64,000 bases of DNA from Flagellimonas zhangzhouensis (lineage in GTDB: Bacteria; Bacteroidota; Bacteroidia; Flavobacteriales; Flavobacteriaceae), in NCBI RefSeq assembly GCF_900102925.1, contig NZ_FNKI01000007.1, forward strand, positions 1 through 64,000, in the 5' to 3' direction. Shown here piece by piece: positions 1 through 7,611 of the stretch. Positions within the stretch are counted from its first letter, which is position 1, and every line of letters starts with the position of its first letter. Below the pieces are notes generated by a model that had not been told where the DNA came from, did no database searches, and worked only from the letters and a program-made list of their open reading frames with translations. The translations under genes and the position numbers were made by a program.

Positions 1-165
1 TCTTCCGACATCCGGAAACCTCAGAGTCCCCGCATCAAAATGGTTCTTAATTCTCTTTACGCTGTCGTTACAATATGTATATGAACTTCTTTGTTCTAAA
101 ACCGAGTTTCAATCTCATTAAATCAATTCTCTCTCGGCTTTGACCGCACAACCTCGTTGGTTAAG
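1..165 (-). other. Probable 5' leader of an rRNA operon lying off the left edge
   Basis: There is no plausible gene here. Read on the minus strand, this stretch lies just downstream of three tandem strong promoters and runs off the window. It contains GTTCATATACATATTG (71-86), which resembles the GTTCATTGACATATTG-type sequence I know from Bacteroidota rRNA leaders and spacers, and a small hairpin, TTCCG/CGGAA, at 3-17. A pre-16S leader is therefore the best reading. The 16S gene itself is not in the window, so this is inference; a highly expressed protein operon is the alternative. Confidence 0.5.
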
Positions 166-171
166 CGGGTG

Positions 172-201
172 CAAATGTACAACTGTTTTTTTAACCGGCA
201 A
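172..201 (-). promoter_or_regulatory. Tandem leftward promoter P1 (nearest the gene)
   Basis: On the minus strand this reads TTG, 19 bases, TACATTTG, followed by CACCC. That is an exact match to the Bacteroidota -33/-7 consensus. Confidence 0.75.
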
Positions 202-298
202 GCTTTTTTTTGAAAAAAAATTCAAAACATTTTCTTGACCTCAAAACAATCCTTTTACATGAACTTTTTCCTGATACACCTTAGTGTTTTTCGGGCTG

Positions 299-329
299 CA
301 AATGTAAAACGCTTTTTTTGATTACACAA
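299..329 (-). promoter_or_regulatory. Tandem leftward promoter P2
   Basis: On the minus strand this reads TTG, 20 bases, TACATTTG, followed by CAGCCC. It lies 127 bases upstream of P1 and has the same -7 element and discriminator. Confidence 0.75.
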
Positions 330-434
330 TGCTTTTTTTGATATTTTTTTCAAGCCTTTCCGACTTATCAAAACAGTATGTCAATGAGCTTTTGAACTCG
401 CCAAAAAACAAACCCTTTGTTGTTTTTGGGGCTG

Positions 435-464
435 CAAATGTAACACCATTTATAATATAAACAA
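435..464 (-). promoter_or_regulatory. Tandem leftward promoter P3
   Basis: On the minus strand this reads TTG, 19 bases, TACATTTG, followed by CAGCCCC. It lies 136 bases upstream of P2. The interval 202-642 carries nothing else recognisable; it is A+T-rich with T and A tracts. Confidence 0.75.
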
Positions 465-642
465 GAGGGTTCTTTGCTTTTAGGATAGATTTATTTTCAA
501 CTCACTGAAAACAAAGCAGATAAAAATACAACTTTTTTTAAAATATCAAAACCCCCTTTTAATACATATTACATCCATCCAAAAAACCAATCATATCAAC
601 CTTATAAAGGAAGAAAATTAGTCCATATATATAATGTAGGTA

Positions 643-672
643 TTGTAGCATCTACACAAGATATTATCTTTG
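643..672 (+). promoter_or_regulatory. Promoter of thrS-infC-rpmI-rplT
   Basis: TTG (643-645), 19 bases and TATCTTTG (665-672) match the Bacteroidota consensus exactly. Transcription should begin near 677. The TTG at 670-672 is part of this element, which rules it out as a start codon of thrS. Confidence 0.75.
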
Positions 673-705
673 TCCTCCAATAATAAACTTAGAAGTTTAA
701 ACAAC

Positions 706-2646
706 ATGATAAAAATCACACTGCCAGATGGTGCTGTAAAAGAAGTTGAAAAGGGAACTACCCCCATGGAAGTGGCTAAAGGTATTAGTGAAGGCTTGGC
801 TAGAAACGTTATTTCTGCCAAATTCAATGACACTGTTGTGGAAACAGTGACCCCTTTGACCAGTGATGGCACCCTTACCTTATATACTTGGAACAATGAT
901 GAAGGCAAAAAGGCATTTTGGCACTCTACCTCACACGTGGTAGCCCAAGCTTTGGAGGAATTATATCCTGGTATAAAACTAACCATCGGTCCTGCCATTG
1001 AAAATGGTTTTTATTATGATGTTGATTTTGGAGATCAAAGTATTTCTGAAAAGGACTTTCCAAAAATTGAACAGAAGGCTTTGGAAATTGCCAGAGGCAA
1101 GCACGATTACAAAATGCGAAGTGTATCCAAAGCGGAGGCTTTACAATATTATAAGGACCAAGGCAACGAATTTAAGGTTGAGCTAATTGAAAACCTTGAA
1201 GATGGCACTATCACATTTTGTGACCACAGCACCTTTACCGATCTATGTCGTGGAGGTCATATTCCTAATACAGGCATCATTAAAGCAATTAAATTATTAA
1301 GTGTAGCCGGTGCTTATTGGAGAGGTGATGAAAAGAATCCTCAGTTGACCCGTGTTTATGGTATTTCATTCCCGAAACAAAAGGAGCTTACCGAATACTT
1401 GCATTTATTGGAGGAAGCCAAAAAACGTGACCACCGAAAATTGGGTAAAGAATTGGAGCTTTTTACTTTTAGCCAAAAAGTTGGACAAGGTTTACCATTA
1501 TGGCTACCTAATGGTGCTGCACTTCGTGAGCGATTGGAGCAGTTTTTAAAGAAAGCACAAAAGAAAGCTGGCTACGAAATGGTGGTAACACCTCATATAG
1601 GTCAAAAGGAATTATATGTTACTTCTGGCCACTATGCCAAATATGGTGAAGATAGCTTTCAACCAATACGCACCCCAAAAGAAGATGAGGAGTTTTTGTT
1701 GAAACCTATGAACTGTCCGCACCACTGTGAGATATACAATAGCCAACCTTTCAGCTATAAAGATTTACCGAAACGATATGCTGAATTTGGTACCGTTTAT
1801 AGATATGAACAAAGTGGTGAGCTTCATGGCTTGACCCGTGTTCGAGGGTTCACTCAAGATGATGCACACATTTTCTGTACTACGGAACAGCTGAACGATG
1901 AGTTCAAAAATGTGATCGACCTTACCTTATATGTATTAAATTCTTTAGGTTTCAATAATTTTACCGCACAAGTATCAGTAAGAGACCTTGACAACCCTGA
2001 AAAATATATAGGTAATACCGACGATTGGGAAAAAGCTGAACAAGCCATCATCAATGCAGCAGAGGAAAAAGGATTGAACTATGTGGTTGAAAGTGGTGAA
2101 GCTGCTTTTTATGGCCCTAAGCTGGACTTTATGGTAAAAGATGCTTTGGGTAGAAATTGGCAGTTAGGTACCATTCAGGTGGATTACAACCTACCTAAAC
2201 GTTTTGACCTTTCGTATAAAGGAAGTGATAATGAGTTGCACAGACCTGTAATGATTCACCGTGCGCCCTTTGGAAGTATGGAGCGATTTGTGGCACTATT
2301 GCTAGAGCACACAGGTGGAAACTTCCCATTATGGCTGATTCCAACGCAAGCTATTGTACTGCCCGTCAGCGAGAAACATGAAAAATATGCGGAAAAAGTT
2401 TTGAATTCGCTGGAAAATCACGAAATTCGCGCGCTCATTGATAATAGGAATGAAACCGTAGGAAAGAAAATCCGCGAGGCCGAACTCAAGAAAATCCCTT
2501 TTATGATCATCGTAGGGGAACAAGAAGAGGAGTCCGGAACCCTTTCTGTAAGGAGACACGGGGGAGACGATTTAGGCGGATTGAGCATTGAAGCGTTTTC
2601 AGACTTGGTATCTACTGAAATAAATAGTACCTTAAAGTCGTTCTAA
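706..2646 (+). CDS. thrS: Threonine--tRNA ligase
   Basis: This class II synthetase charges tRNA-Thr in the cytoplasm and edits mischarged serine. The 646 residues give the usual full-length plan: an N-terminal TGS domain, the editing domain with [11 protein letters not shown], the catalytic core with PMNCPHHC (zinc ligand) and [18 protein letters not shown] (motif 2), and a C-terminal anticodon-binding domain. I place the start at the ATG at 706, giving MIKITLPDG, because the promoter -7 element overlaps the upstream in-frame TTG and the TGS domain begins here. It is the first gene of a translation operon with infC, rpmI and rplT, an order common in bacteria. Confidence 0.97.
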   Translation: MIKITLPDGAVKEVEKGTTPMEVAKGISEGLARNVISAKFNDTVVETVTPLTSDGTLTLYTWNNDEGKKAFWHSTSHVVAQALEELYPGIKLTIGPAIENGFYYDVDFGDQSISEKDFPKIEQKALEIARGKHDYKMRSVSKAEALQYYKDQGNEFKVELIENLEDGTITFCDHSTFTDLCRGGHIPNTGIIKAIKLLSVAGAYWRGDEKNPQLTRVYGISFPKQKELTEYLHLLEEAKKRDHRKLGKELELFTFSQKVGQGLPLWLPNGAALRERLEQFLKKAQKKAGYEMVVTPHIGQKELYVTSGHYAKYGEDSFQPIRTPKEDEEFLLKPMNCPHHCEIYNSQPFSYKDLPKRYAEFGTVYRYEQSGELHGLTRVRGFTQDDAHIFCTTEQLNDEFKNVIDLTLYVLNSLGFNNFTAQVSVRDLDNPEKYIGNTDDWEKAEQAIINAAEEKGLNYVVESGEAAFYGPKLDFMVKDALGRNWQLGTIQVDYNLPKRFDLSYKGSDNELHRPVMIHRAPFGSMERFVALLLEHTGGNFPLWLIPTQAIVLPVSEKHEKYAEKVLNSLENHEIRALIDNRNETVGKKIREAELKKIPFMIIVGEQEEESGTLSVRRHGGDDLGGLSIEAFSDLVSTEINSTLKSF

Positions 2647-2675
2647 AAATTAAGTTTAATTAAAAAGTTTAAGTC

Positions 2676-3233
2676 ATAGCAATAAGAAGAAGATTTAGGC
2701 CCCAGCCTAGGAGGGAAAATAAAAACCCTCACAACATCAATGAAAATATTAAAGCCCGAGAAGTACGTCTTGTCGGCGATAATGTAGAAATGGGAGTTTA
2801 TCCAATTTCTAAAGCACGTGAACTTGCAACAGAATTGGAATTGGATTTGGTTGAAATTTCACCCAATGCTGAACCACCAGTTTGTAAGATCATCGATTAC
2901 AAAAAGTTTCTTTATGAGCAAAAGAAACGAGACAAGGCCCTAAAGGCAAAAGCAACGAAAGTTGTTGTAAAAGAAATACGTTTTGGCCCTCAAACAGATG
3001 ACCACGATTACGAATTTAAAAAGCGTCACGCGGAAAAATTCTTGAAAGACGGTGCCAAATTAAAAGCCTATGTGTTCTTTAAAGGACGTTCAATCGTTTA
3101 CAAAGACCAAGGTGAAATATTATTGTTGAAGCTTGCCCAAGAACTAGAAGAACTTGGTAAAGTGGAACAAATGCCGAAATTGGAAGGTAAGCGTATGACC
3201 ATGTTCATTGCGCCAAAAACCAATAAGAAATAA
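2676..3233 (+). CDS. infC: Translation initiation factor IF-3, probable ATA start
   Basis: IF-3 binds the 30S subunit, keeps it apart from 50S and rejects wrong initiation codons. Conventional start rules give only 147 residues from the ATG at 2790, which drops the conserved N-terminal region. The same frame stays open upstream and encodes [13 protein letters not shown] and then [18 protein letters not shown], typical of full-length flavobacterial IF-3. A stop (TAA) closes the frame at 2670-2672. Between it and the conserved block there is no ATG, GTG or TTG, only GTC and then ATA at 2676. The likely product is 185 residues, starting at ATA. This parallels E. coli infC, which uses AUU and is autoregulated through it. 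The frame and homology are seen; the ATA start is inferred. Confidence 0.9.
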   Translation: MAIRRRFRPQPRRENKNPHNINENIKAREVRLVGDNVEMGVYPISKARELATELELDLVEISPNAEPPVCKIIDYKKFLYEQKKRDKALKAKATKVVVKEIRFGPQTDDHDYEFKKRHAEKFLKDGAKLKAYVFFKGRSIVYKDQGEILLLKLAQELEELGKVEQMPKLEGKRMTMFIAPKTNKK

Positions 3234-3285
3234 AAAATACTGAACCAAGTTCAGCATATAATAAGCGGAGTTAAATACTAGGAAA

Positions 3286-3483
3286 ATGCCTAAGATGAAA
3301 ACAAAATCCAGTGCCAAGAAGCGTTTTAAGCTTACAGGTTCTGGTAAAATTAAAAGAAAGCACGCTTTCAAGAGTCACATTTTGACCAAGAAATCTAAAA
3401 AGCGTAAGCTTAAGTTGACGCATTCCACATTGGTACACGAGTCCGATGTGAATAGCATCAAAGAACAATTACGTTTAAAATAA
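3286..3483 (+). CDS. rpmI: 50S ribosomal protein L35
   Basis: L35 is a small basic protein of the large subunit. The 65-residue product starts [15 protein letters not shown] and continues [15 protein letters not shown], the standard L35 signature, and the length is normal. It sits 52 bases after infC and 88 bases before rplT in the usual infC-rpmI-rplT order, so it is surely co-transcribed. In other bacteria L20 represses this operon by binding the mRNA. The 88-base gap before rplT could hold such a site, but I cannot show one by eye. Confidence 0.97.
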   Translation: MPKMKTKSSAKKRFKLTGSGKIKRKHAFKSHILTKKSKKRKLKLTHSTLVHESDVNSIKEQLRLK

Positions 3484-3571
3484 TTGTTCAACAGGTACAT
3501 TATTTAATAACCATGGAGTCGGGCCAAAAAAGTTCCCAAACGGGGCGCCTGCTACAAAAAAATGAATCATT

Positions 3572-3916
3572 ATGCCAAGATCAGTAAATTCAGTTGCTTC
3601 AAGAGCTAGAAGAAAAAAAGTGATGAAGCAAGCCAAAGGTTACTTTGGAAGACGTAAAAACGTTTGGACAGTAGCCAAAAATGCGGTTGAAAAAGCAATG
3701 CTTTATGCTTACCGCGATAGACGTAACAAAAAACGTACTTTCCGCGCTTTGTGGATTACCCGTATCAATGCAGGTGCCAGATTACACGGAATGTCTTACT
3801 CTCAATTTATGGGTAAAGTAAAAGCCAACGGAATCGAATTGAACAGAAAAGTTCTTGCCGATTTGGCCATGAACCACCCAGATGCCTTTAAAGCCATCGT
3901 TGAAAGAGTAAAATAA
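3572..3916 (+). CDS. rplT: 50S ribosomal protein L20
   Basis: L20 binds 23S rRNA early in assembly of the large subunit. The 114-residue product starts [17 protein letters not shown] and contains [12 protein letters not shown] and [15 protein letters not shown], all diagnostic of L20, at the normal length. It is the last gene of the thrS-infC-rpmI-rplT operon and is followed by a strong hairpin terminator at 3946-3972. Confidence 0.97.
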   Translation: MPRSVNSVASRARRKKVMKQAKGYFGRRKNVWTVAKNAVEKAMLYAYRDRRNKKRTFRALWITRINAGARLHGMSYSQFMGKVKANGIELNRKVLADLAMNHPDAFKAIVERVK

Positions 3917-3945
3917 AAAATCAATATAAACTTACCCCGCTTATT

Positions 3946-3976
3946 AAGATCCCGCGCCTTGTGCGGGATCTTTTGT
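3946..3976 (+). terminator. Rho-independent terminator of the thrS-rplT operon
   Basis: AAGATCCCGC (3946-3955) pairs perfectly with GCGGGATCTT (3963-3972) across a 7-base loop, and the stem runs into a short T tract. Confidence 0.85.
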
Positions 3977-3986
3977 TTCAAATAAG

Positions 3987-4010
3987 TTCTCGACTGCGCT
4001 CGAACTGACA
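3987..4010. repeat. Short flavobacterial CTCGAC...GCTCGA repeat, copy 1
   Basis: TTCTCGACTGCGCTCGAACT followed by GACA matches the second copy at 7551-7574 in 19 of 24 positions, including the fixed CTCGACT-CGCTCGA core and the GACA end. The core is a near-palindrome. I recall such units as frequent intergenic repeats in Flavobacteriaceae. This copy lies between convergent rplT and the YjbQ gene. Confidence 0.6.
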
Positions 4011-4019
4011 AATTCCAAT

Positions 4020-4442
4020 TTATTGTCCATAGGCAGTAATGACCAATTTTCTACCAGAGGCATAATTTCGGTGCTCACACAAATAAATACCCTGCCAAAT
4101 ACCCATATTCAATCTTCCGTTTGATATTGGAATTTGAACAGAAGCTCCCATTAACGAAGCTTTAATGTGTGCAGGCATATCATCTGGACCTTCATAATTA
4201 TGAACGTAGTACGGCATATTCTCAGGTACCATTTTATTTATATGACTTTCAAAATCGTTCCGAACGGTAGGGTCGGCATTTTCATTGATGGTTAAACTTG
4301 CAGAAGTATGCTTGATGAAAACCTGAAGAAATCCGACTTTGATTTGTTTTAGACTTGGAATGGCTTCTAATATGGTATCCGTGATCAAATGAAATCCTCT
4401 TGAATACGATCGTAATTGTAATTCTTCCTGATAAAACTGCAT
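4020..4442 (-). CDS. YjbQ-family protein (secondary thiamine-phosphate synthase family, UPF0047)
   Basis: The 140-residue protein contains FIKHTSASLTINENADPTV, the conserved UPF0047 block, and ends with the family's GIWQGIYLCEHR strand. Members such as E. coli YjbQ have weak thiamine-phosphate synthase activity in vitro, but the physiological role is unsettled. It is monocistronic: it converges on rplT across a terminator and diverges from the HAD phosphatase gene. I am confident of the family and not of a function. Confidence 0.9.
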   Translation of the reverse strand: MQFYQEELQLRSYSRGFHLITDTILEAIPSLKQIKVGFLQVFIKHTSASLTINENADPTVRNDFESHINKMVPENMPYYVHNYEGPDDMPAHIKASLMGASVQIPISNGRLNMGIWQGIYLCEHRNYASGRKLVITAYGQ

Positions 4443-4517
4443 CCCTCCTATTTTGCTTAAGCTGCTAAATTAATGCAAACTTTACCCATTGCACATTCCC
4501 AGTTGATTGAATTACGG

Positions 4518-4525
4518 TAACTTTG
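4518..4525 (+). promoter_or_regulatory. -7 element upstream of the HAD phosphatase
   Basis: TAACTTTG followed by CAGC matches the -7 consensus and lies 18 bases before the ATG at 4543. No TTG is found at the right distance, so the -33 half is weak. Confidence 0.5.
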
Positions 4526-4542
4526 CAGCTTAATTTTTTTAT

Positions 4543-5334
4543 ATGGACCTATCGCAGATTAAAATGGTGGTGACCGATATGGATGGTACGCTACTCAACT
4601 CCAACCACGAAGTAAGCCCTCGCTTTTTCGAAATCTACGAAGAACTCAAAAAAAAGAATATTGCTTTTGTTGCTGCCAGTGGAAGACAATACCACAGCAT
4701 GGTCGACAAATTGGAGTCCATTAAGAATGAAATTTTGGTCATTGCCGAGAATGGCGCTTTGATCAAGAAACAAGGAGAAACCTTATTGACCACTCCCATC
4801 AATAAAAATGAGGTTGGTCGTATTTTGGATACCGTGAAACCTCTAGAACATGTGCATCCCGTACTTTGCTGTGAAAACAATGCTTTTGTGGGGGGCGATT
4901 CGGATGAGTTTATTGAAATGCTACGGGAATATTATTCAGAGTTTGAGATTGTAAGCGACCAAAAGCAAGTGGATGCGGAAGTTTTAAAAATCGCTATTTA
5001 CCATTTTGAAAGCTCCGAACAATATATTTATCCCTCAGTTAAACATCTGGAAGATGGATTAAAAGTAAAAGTTTCTGGAGCCAATTGGGTAGATGTTTCG
5101 GACTTGAATGCCCATAAAGGTTACGCGCTAAAAAAGGTGATGGACGAATATCAATTAGCATCACACGAAATTATGGTATTCGGGGATTACAACAACGATT
5201 TGGAAATGTTGGAACTTTCAGACTTTAGTTTTGCTATGGCCAATGCCCATCCCAATGTGCTAAAAACTGCAAAATATAGCACCAGTAGCAATAACGATTT
5301 TGGTGTAGAGCGTATCTTGGAGAAATTGCTTTAA
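4543..5334 (+). CDS. Cof-type HAD-superfamily phosphatase
   Basis: This is a 263-residue cytoplasmic hydrolase of the Cof/YbiV type, which removes phosphate from sugar phosphates, FMN, PLP and similar small molecules. Motif I is VTDMDGTLL, with the aspartate nucleophile near residue 11. SGR follows near residue 47, a lysine (HKGYALKK) near 206, and the late motif is FGDYNNDLEMLE. The middle part is the C2 cap that determines substrate, so the substrate cannot be named from sequence. It is preceded by its own -7 element and followed by the dienelactone hydrolase gene 82 bases on. Confidence 0.93.
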   Translation: MDLSQIKMVVTDMDGTLLNSNHEVSPRFFEIYEELKKKNIAFVAASGRQYHSMVDKLESIKNEILVIAENGALIKKQGETLLTTPINKNEVGRILDTVKPLEHVHPVLCCENNAFVGGDSDEFIEMLREYYSEFEIVSDQKQVDAEVLKIAIYHFESSEQYIYPSVKHLEDGLKVKVSGANWVDVSDLNAHKGYALKKVMDEYQLASHEIMVFGDYNNDLEMLELSDFSFAMANAHPNVLKTAKYSTSSNNDFGVERILEKLL

Positions 5335-5416
5335 GATTTTCATTTAACAAACTTCGCGATTGTTGCTTGTTCAAAATTTGTACCTTAAGAGGGCAAATTC
5401 ACTAAACAACTACAAC

Positions 5417-6304
5417 ATGGCACCTTTAAAAAAAGACGACATTAAGCAGGAGGTCTTTGACCTTTATGATGATTATGCACACAATAAAATTGATCGAAGG
5501 GAATTTATGGAAAAGCTTTCGGTGTATGCCGTAGGCGGAATTACAATAGCCTCCCTCCTTAGTTTTATGATGCCCGATTACAAAACCACCCTTGAGGTTT
5601 CCCCAAATGACCCAAGTCTAGATACCAAATTCATCACCTATAATTCTCCTAAAGGAGGTGGAGAAATCAAAGGATTGTTATCCAAACCCAAAGAAAATAC
5701 AGGAAAATTGGGCGGCGTCGTCGTTGTTCATGAAAATCGAGGGCTAAATCCTTATATAGAGGATGTGGGTCGGAGAGCTGCTTTGGCGGGTTTCATTTCT
5801 TTGGCTCCCGATGCGCTAACTCCACTCGGAGGGTATCCTGGTAATGATGATGAGGGCAGGACTTTGCAAAGACAACGGGACCGAAATGAGATGCTTGAAG
5901 ATTTTATAGCAGCATACGAATATTTGAAAAACCACGAAGACTGCAATGGTAAAATCGGTGTGGTCGGATTTTGTTTTGGGGGATGGATTTCTAATATGAT
6001 GGCCGTAAAAGTACCTGATCTCGCCGCTGCTGTTCCTTTTTATGGCGGACAACCTGCGGATGAGGAAGTAGCTCAAATCAATGCGCGCCTCCTACTACAT
6101 TATGCTGGATTGGATGAAAGAGTGAATGCGGGTTGGCCGGCTTACGAAGCCAAATTAAAGGAATTGGATAAAAAGTATGAAGCTCATATTTATCCTGAAG
6201 TAAATCACGGGTTCCATAACAACACAACACCCCGTTACGACAAAGCTTCAGCAGATTTAGCTTGGGAGCGTACGGTTCAATTTTTCAAGGATAATTTGAG
6301 TTAG
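5417..6304 (+). CDS. Dienelactone hydrolase family protein with a Tat-like leader
   Basis: This 295-residue alpha/beta hydrolase has the DLH core: VVHENRGLNPYIEDVGRR, the nucleophile elbow GFCFGG (cysteine nucleophile), an aspartate in HYAGLDERVNAG and a late histidine in VNHGFHN. Before the core, residues 1-60 are a charged stretch followed by DRREFMEKLS and a hydrophobic segment, which resembles a twin-arginine export signal. The start chosen is the ATG at 5417; the upstream TTG at 5360 adds no conserved sequence. Despite the name, most secreted homologues are not shown to act on dienelactones. The stop overlaps the stop of the convergent gene by four bases. Confidence 0.88.
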   Translation: MAPLKKDDIKQEVFDLYDDYAHNKIDRREFMEKLSVYAVGGITIASLLSFMMPDYKTTLEVSPNDPSLDTKFITYNSPKGGGEIKGLLSKPKENTGKLGGVVVVHENRGLNPYIEDVGRRAALAGFISLAPDALTPLGGYPGNDDEGRTLQRQRDRNEMLEDFIAAYEYLKNHEDCNGKIGVVGFCFGGWISNMMAVKVPDLAAAVPFYGGQPADEEVAQINARLLLHYAGLDERVNAGWPAYEAKLKELDKKYEAHIYPEVNHGFHNNTTPRYDKASADLAWERTVQFFKDNLS

Positions 6305-7611
6305 GTTTTTTGTTTTTTCTTGCGAGCTGCTGGAAATAGAACATTGTTCAAAATCAGACGATACCCTGGAGAGGTTGGGTGTAGGTCCAATTCTGTTTTG
6401 GGGTCCCCTACCCTGTGTTGGTAATCTTCTGGATCGTGACCACCATAAAATGTAAAGAAACCTTTTCCTTTTATGCCGTGAATGTAACGGGCTTCGCCAT
6501 TGATTTTGTTTTCACCCATGACCATAACGGTGGGTTTTATTTCTTCTCTGGTGAAAGATGTAGTCTGTCCCATAAAACCTTTTACCAAACTGGTATGGTT
6601 TTGGGTCAACATGGTAGGCACTGGATCCCATTTGGCCGAAAATTCCATTAAGGAAAAATAATCGGACTCCTTTTGCACATTAAATCGTTTGTTGGTCATG
6701 TCGATGGAAGAAAACTCATAGCGCAATGGATTTCTTTCCAACATAAAATTGGTAAACGCAAAGGTGTTGCTGTAATCCAACTTGGATTGATAATTGGGTT
6801 CGGATGGATCACCGTCGAACATAGGTTCGCAGATATCAACGTTTTCTGCTGCCAAGGCGATATCAAAACTATCGGTGGCCGAGCACATGGCGAACATAAA
6901 GCCACCACCCACAACATAATTTCTAATTTTTAAGGCTACATCGCGTTTTTCCTCAGATACTTTGGAGTAACCTAACTTTTGTGCCAAGGCTTCTGCTTCC
7001 GCTTTGGCCTCAATGTACCAAGGTGCGGCGCGGTAATGCCCATAAAAACGTCCGTATTGTCCCGTAAAATCTTCATGGTGCAAGTGCAACCAGTCGTACA
7101 ATGCCAATTTATCACCCAATACTTCTTCATCATAAACTGTGGTATAGGGAATTTCGGCATAAGTGAGCACCATGGTCACAGCATCATCCCAAGGTTGGTT
7201 TCCTTTAGGTGAGTACACCGCAATTTTGGGAGCTTTTTCTAATACAACCGCATCTTGGTTTTGCGATGGACTGCTGATATCATCCAATATTTGTTCCGCC
7301 TGTCCGTCCGAAAGCACTTCAAAAGAAACTCCTCGAATTTGGCATTCTTTGCGAATAGCATCACCATCGGGCAACATAAACGAACCTCCACGATAATTGA
7401 GCAACCATTGCACTTTTTGCTGTTTGGTCAGTACCCAATAAGTGATTCCGTAAGCTTTTAAATGGTTTTTTTGTCCGTCGGCATCCATAGGAATTAGGAT
7501 GACGGAGGCGAAAGATTGTAATGAAAGTAAGAGCACTATAAAAAGGAGACCTCTCGACTTCGCTCGAGGTGACAGGTAGGTGCTTTTTTTAAAACGGTAC
7601 GTCGTTATCAT
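6301..7611 (-). CDS. Secreted protein of the family often labelled asparagine synthetase B
   Basis: The mature part begins near ILIPMDADGQKNHLKAYG and is a conserved Bacteroidota protein of about 400 residues. Databases often call it asparagine synthetase B, but I see no N-terminal cysteine glutaminase or PP-loop synthetase motif, so that name should not be trusted. Recognisable stretches are SPKGNQPWDDAVTM, HHEDFTGQYG and FFTFYGGHDPEDY, so a transglutaminase or peptidase-like fold is possible but unproven. A hydrophobic export signal (LLFIVLLLSLQSFA) precedes it. The start is uncertain: ATG at 7626, 7620 or 7611, or GTG at 7536. The residues just before the signal are encoded by a short genomic repeat (7551-7574). 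It overlaps the 3' end of dnaB. Confidence 0.75.
   Translation of the reverse strand: MITTYRFKKSTYLSPRAKSRGLLFIVLLLSLQSFASVILIPMDADGQKNHLKAYGITYWVLTKQQKVQWLLNYRGGSFMLPDGDAIRKECQIRGVSFEVLSDGQAEQILDDISSPSQNQDAVVLEKAPKIAVYSPKGNQPWDDAVTMVLTYAEIPYTTVYDEEVLGDKLALYDWLHLHHEDFTGQYGRFYGHYRAAPWYIEAKAEAEALAQKLGYSKVSEEKRDVALKIRNYVVGGGFMFAMCSATDSFDIALAAENVDICEPMFDGDPSEPNYQSKLDYSNTFAFTNFMLERNPLRYEFSSIDMTNKRFNVQKESDYFSLMEFSAKWDPVPTMLTQNHTSLVKGFMGQTTSFTREEIKPTVMVMGENKINGEARYIHGIKGKGFFTFYGGHDPEDYQHRVGDPKTELDLHPTSPGYRLILNNVLFPAARKKKQKT
7551..7574. repeat. Short flavobacterial CTCGAC...GCTCGA repeat, copy 2, inside a coding 5' end
   Basis: CTCTCGACTTCGCTCGAGGT followed by GACA is the second copy of the unit at 3987-4010. 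CTCGA (7553-7557) pairs with TCGAG (7564-7568). On the minus strand it is translated as part of SPRAKSRG, immediately before the hydrophobic export signal of the gene at 6301-7611. Confidence 0.65.

Noticed and set aside
1..600. T-box or amino-acid riboswitch leader before thrS
   Set aside because: The promoter at 643-672 leaves a leader of about 30 bases, too short for such an element; the upstream bases belong to leftward promoters.
670..705. TTG start of thrS giving 12 more residues
   Set aside because: The codon is the end of the promoter -7 element, so it lies upstream of the predicted transcript start, and the TGS domain begins at the ATG at 706.
618..998. 126-codon open frame on the minus strand opposite thrS
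   Set aside because: It lies entirely against thrS and its promoter, has no recognisable domain and is explained by the coding strand. Many similar opposite-frame readings across the window (for example 8139-8588, 11568-11993, 19350-19778, 34170-34586) were left out for the same reason.
2790..3233. Short infC beginning at the first ATG
   Set aside because: The conserved N-terminal part of IF-3 is encoded in frame upstream, so this would remove part of a domain.
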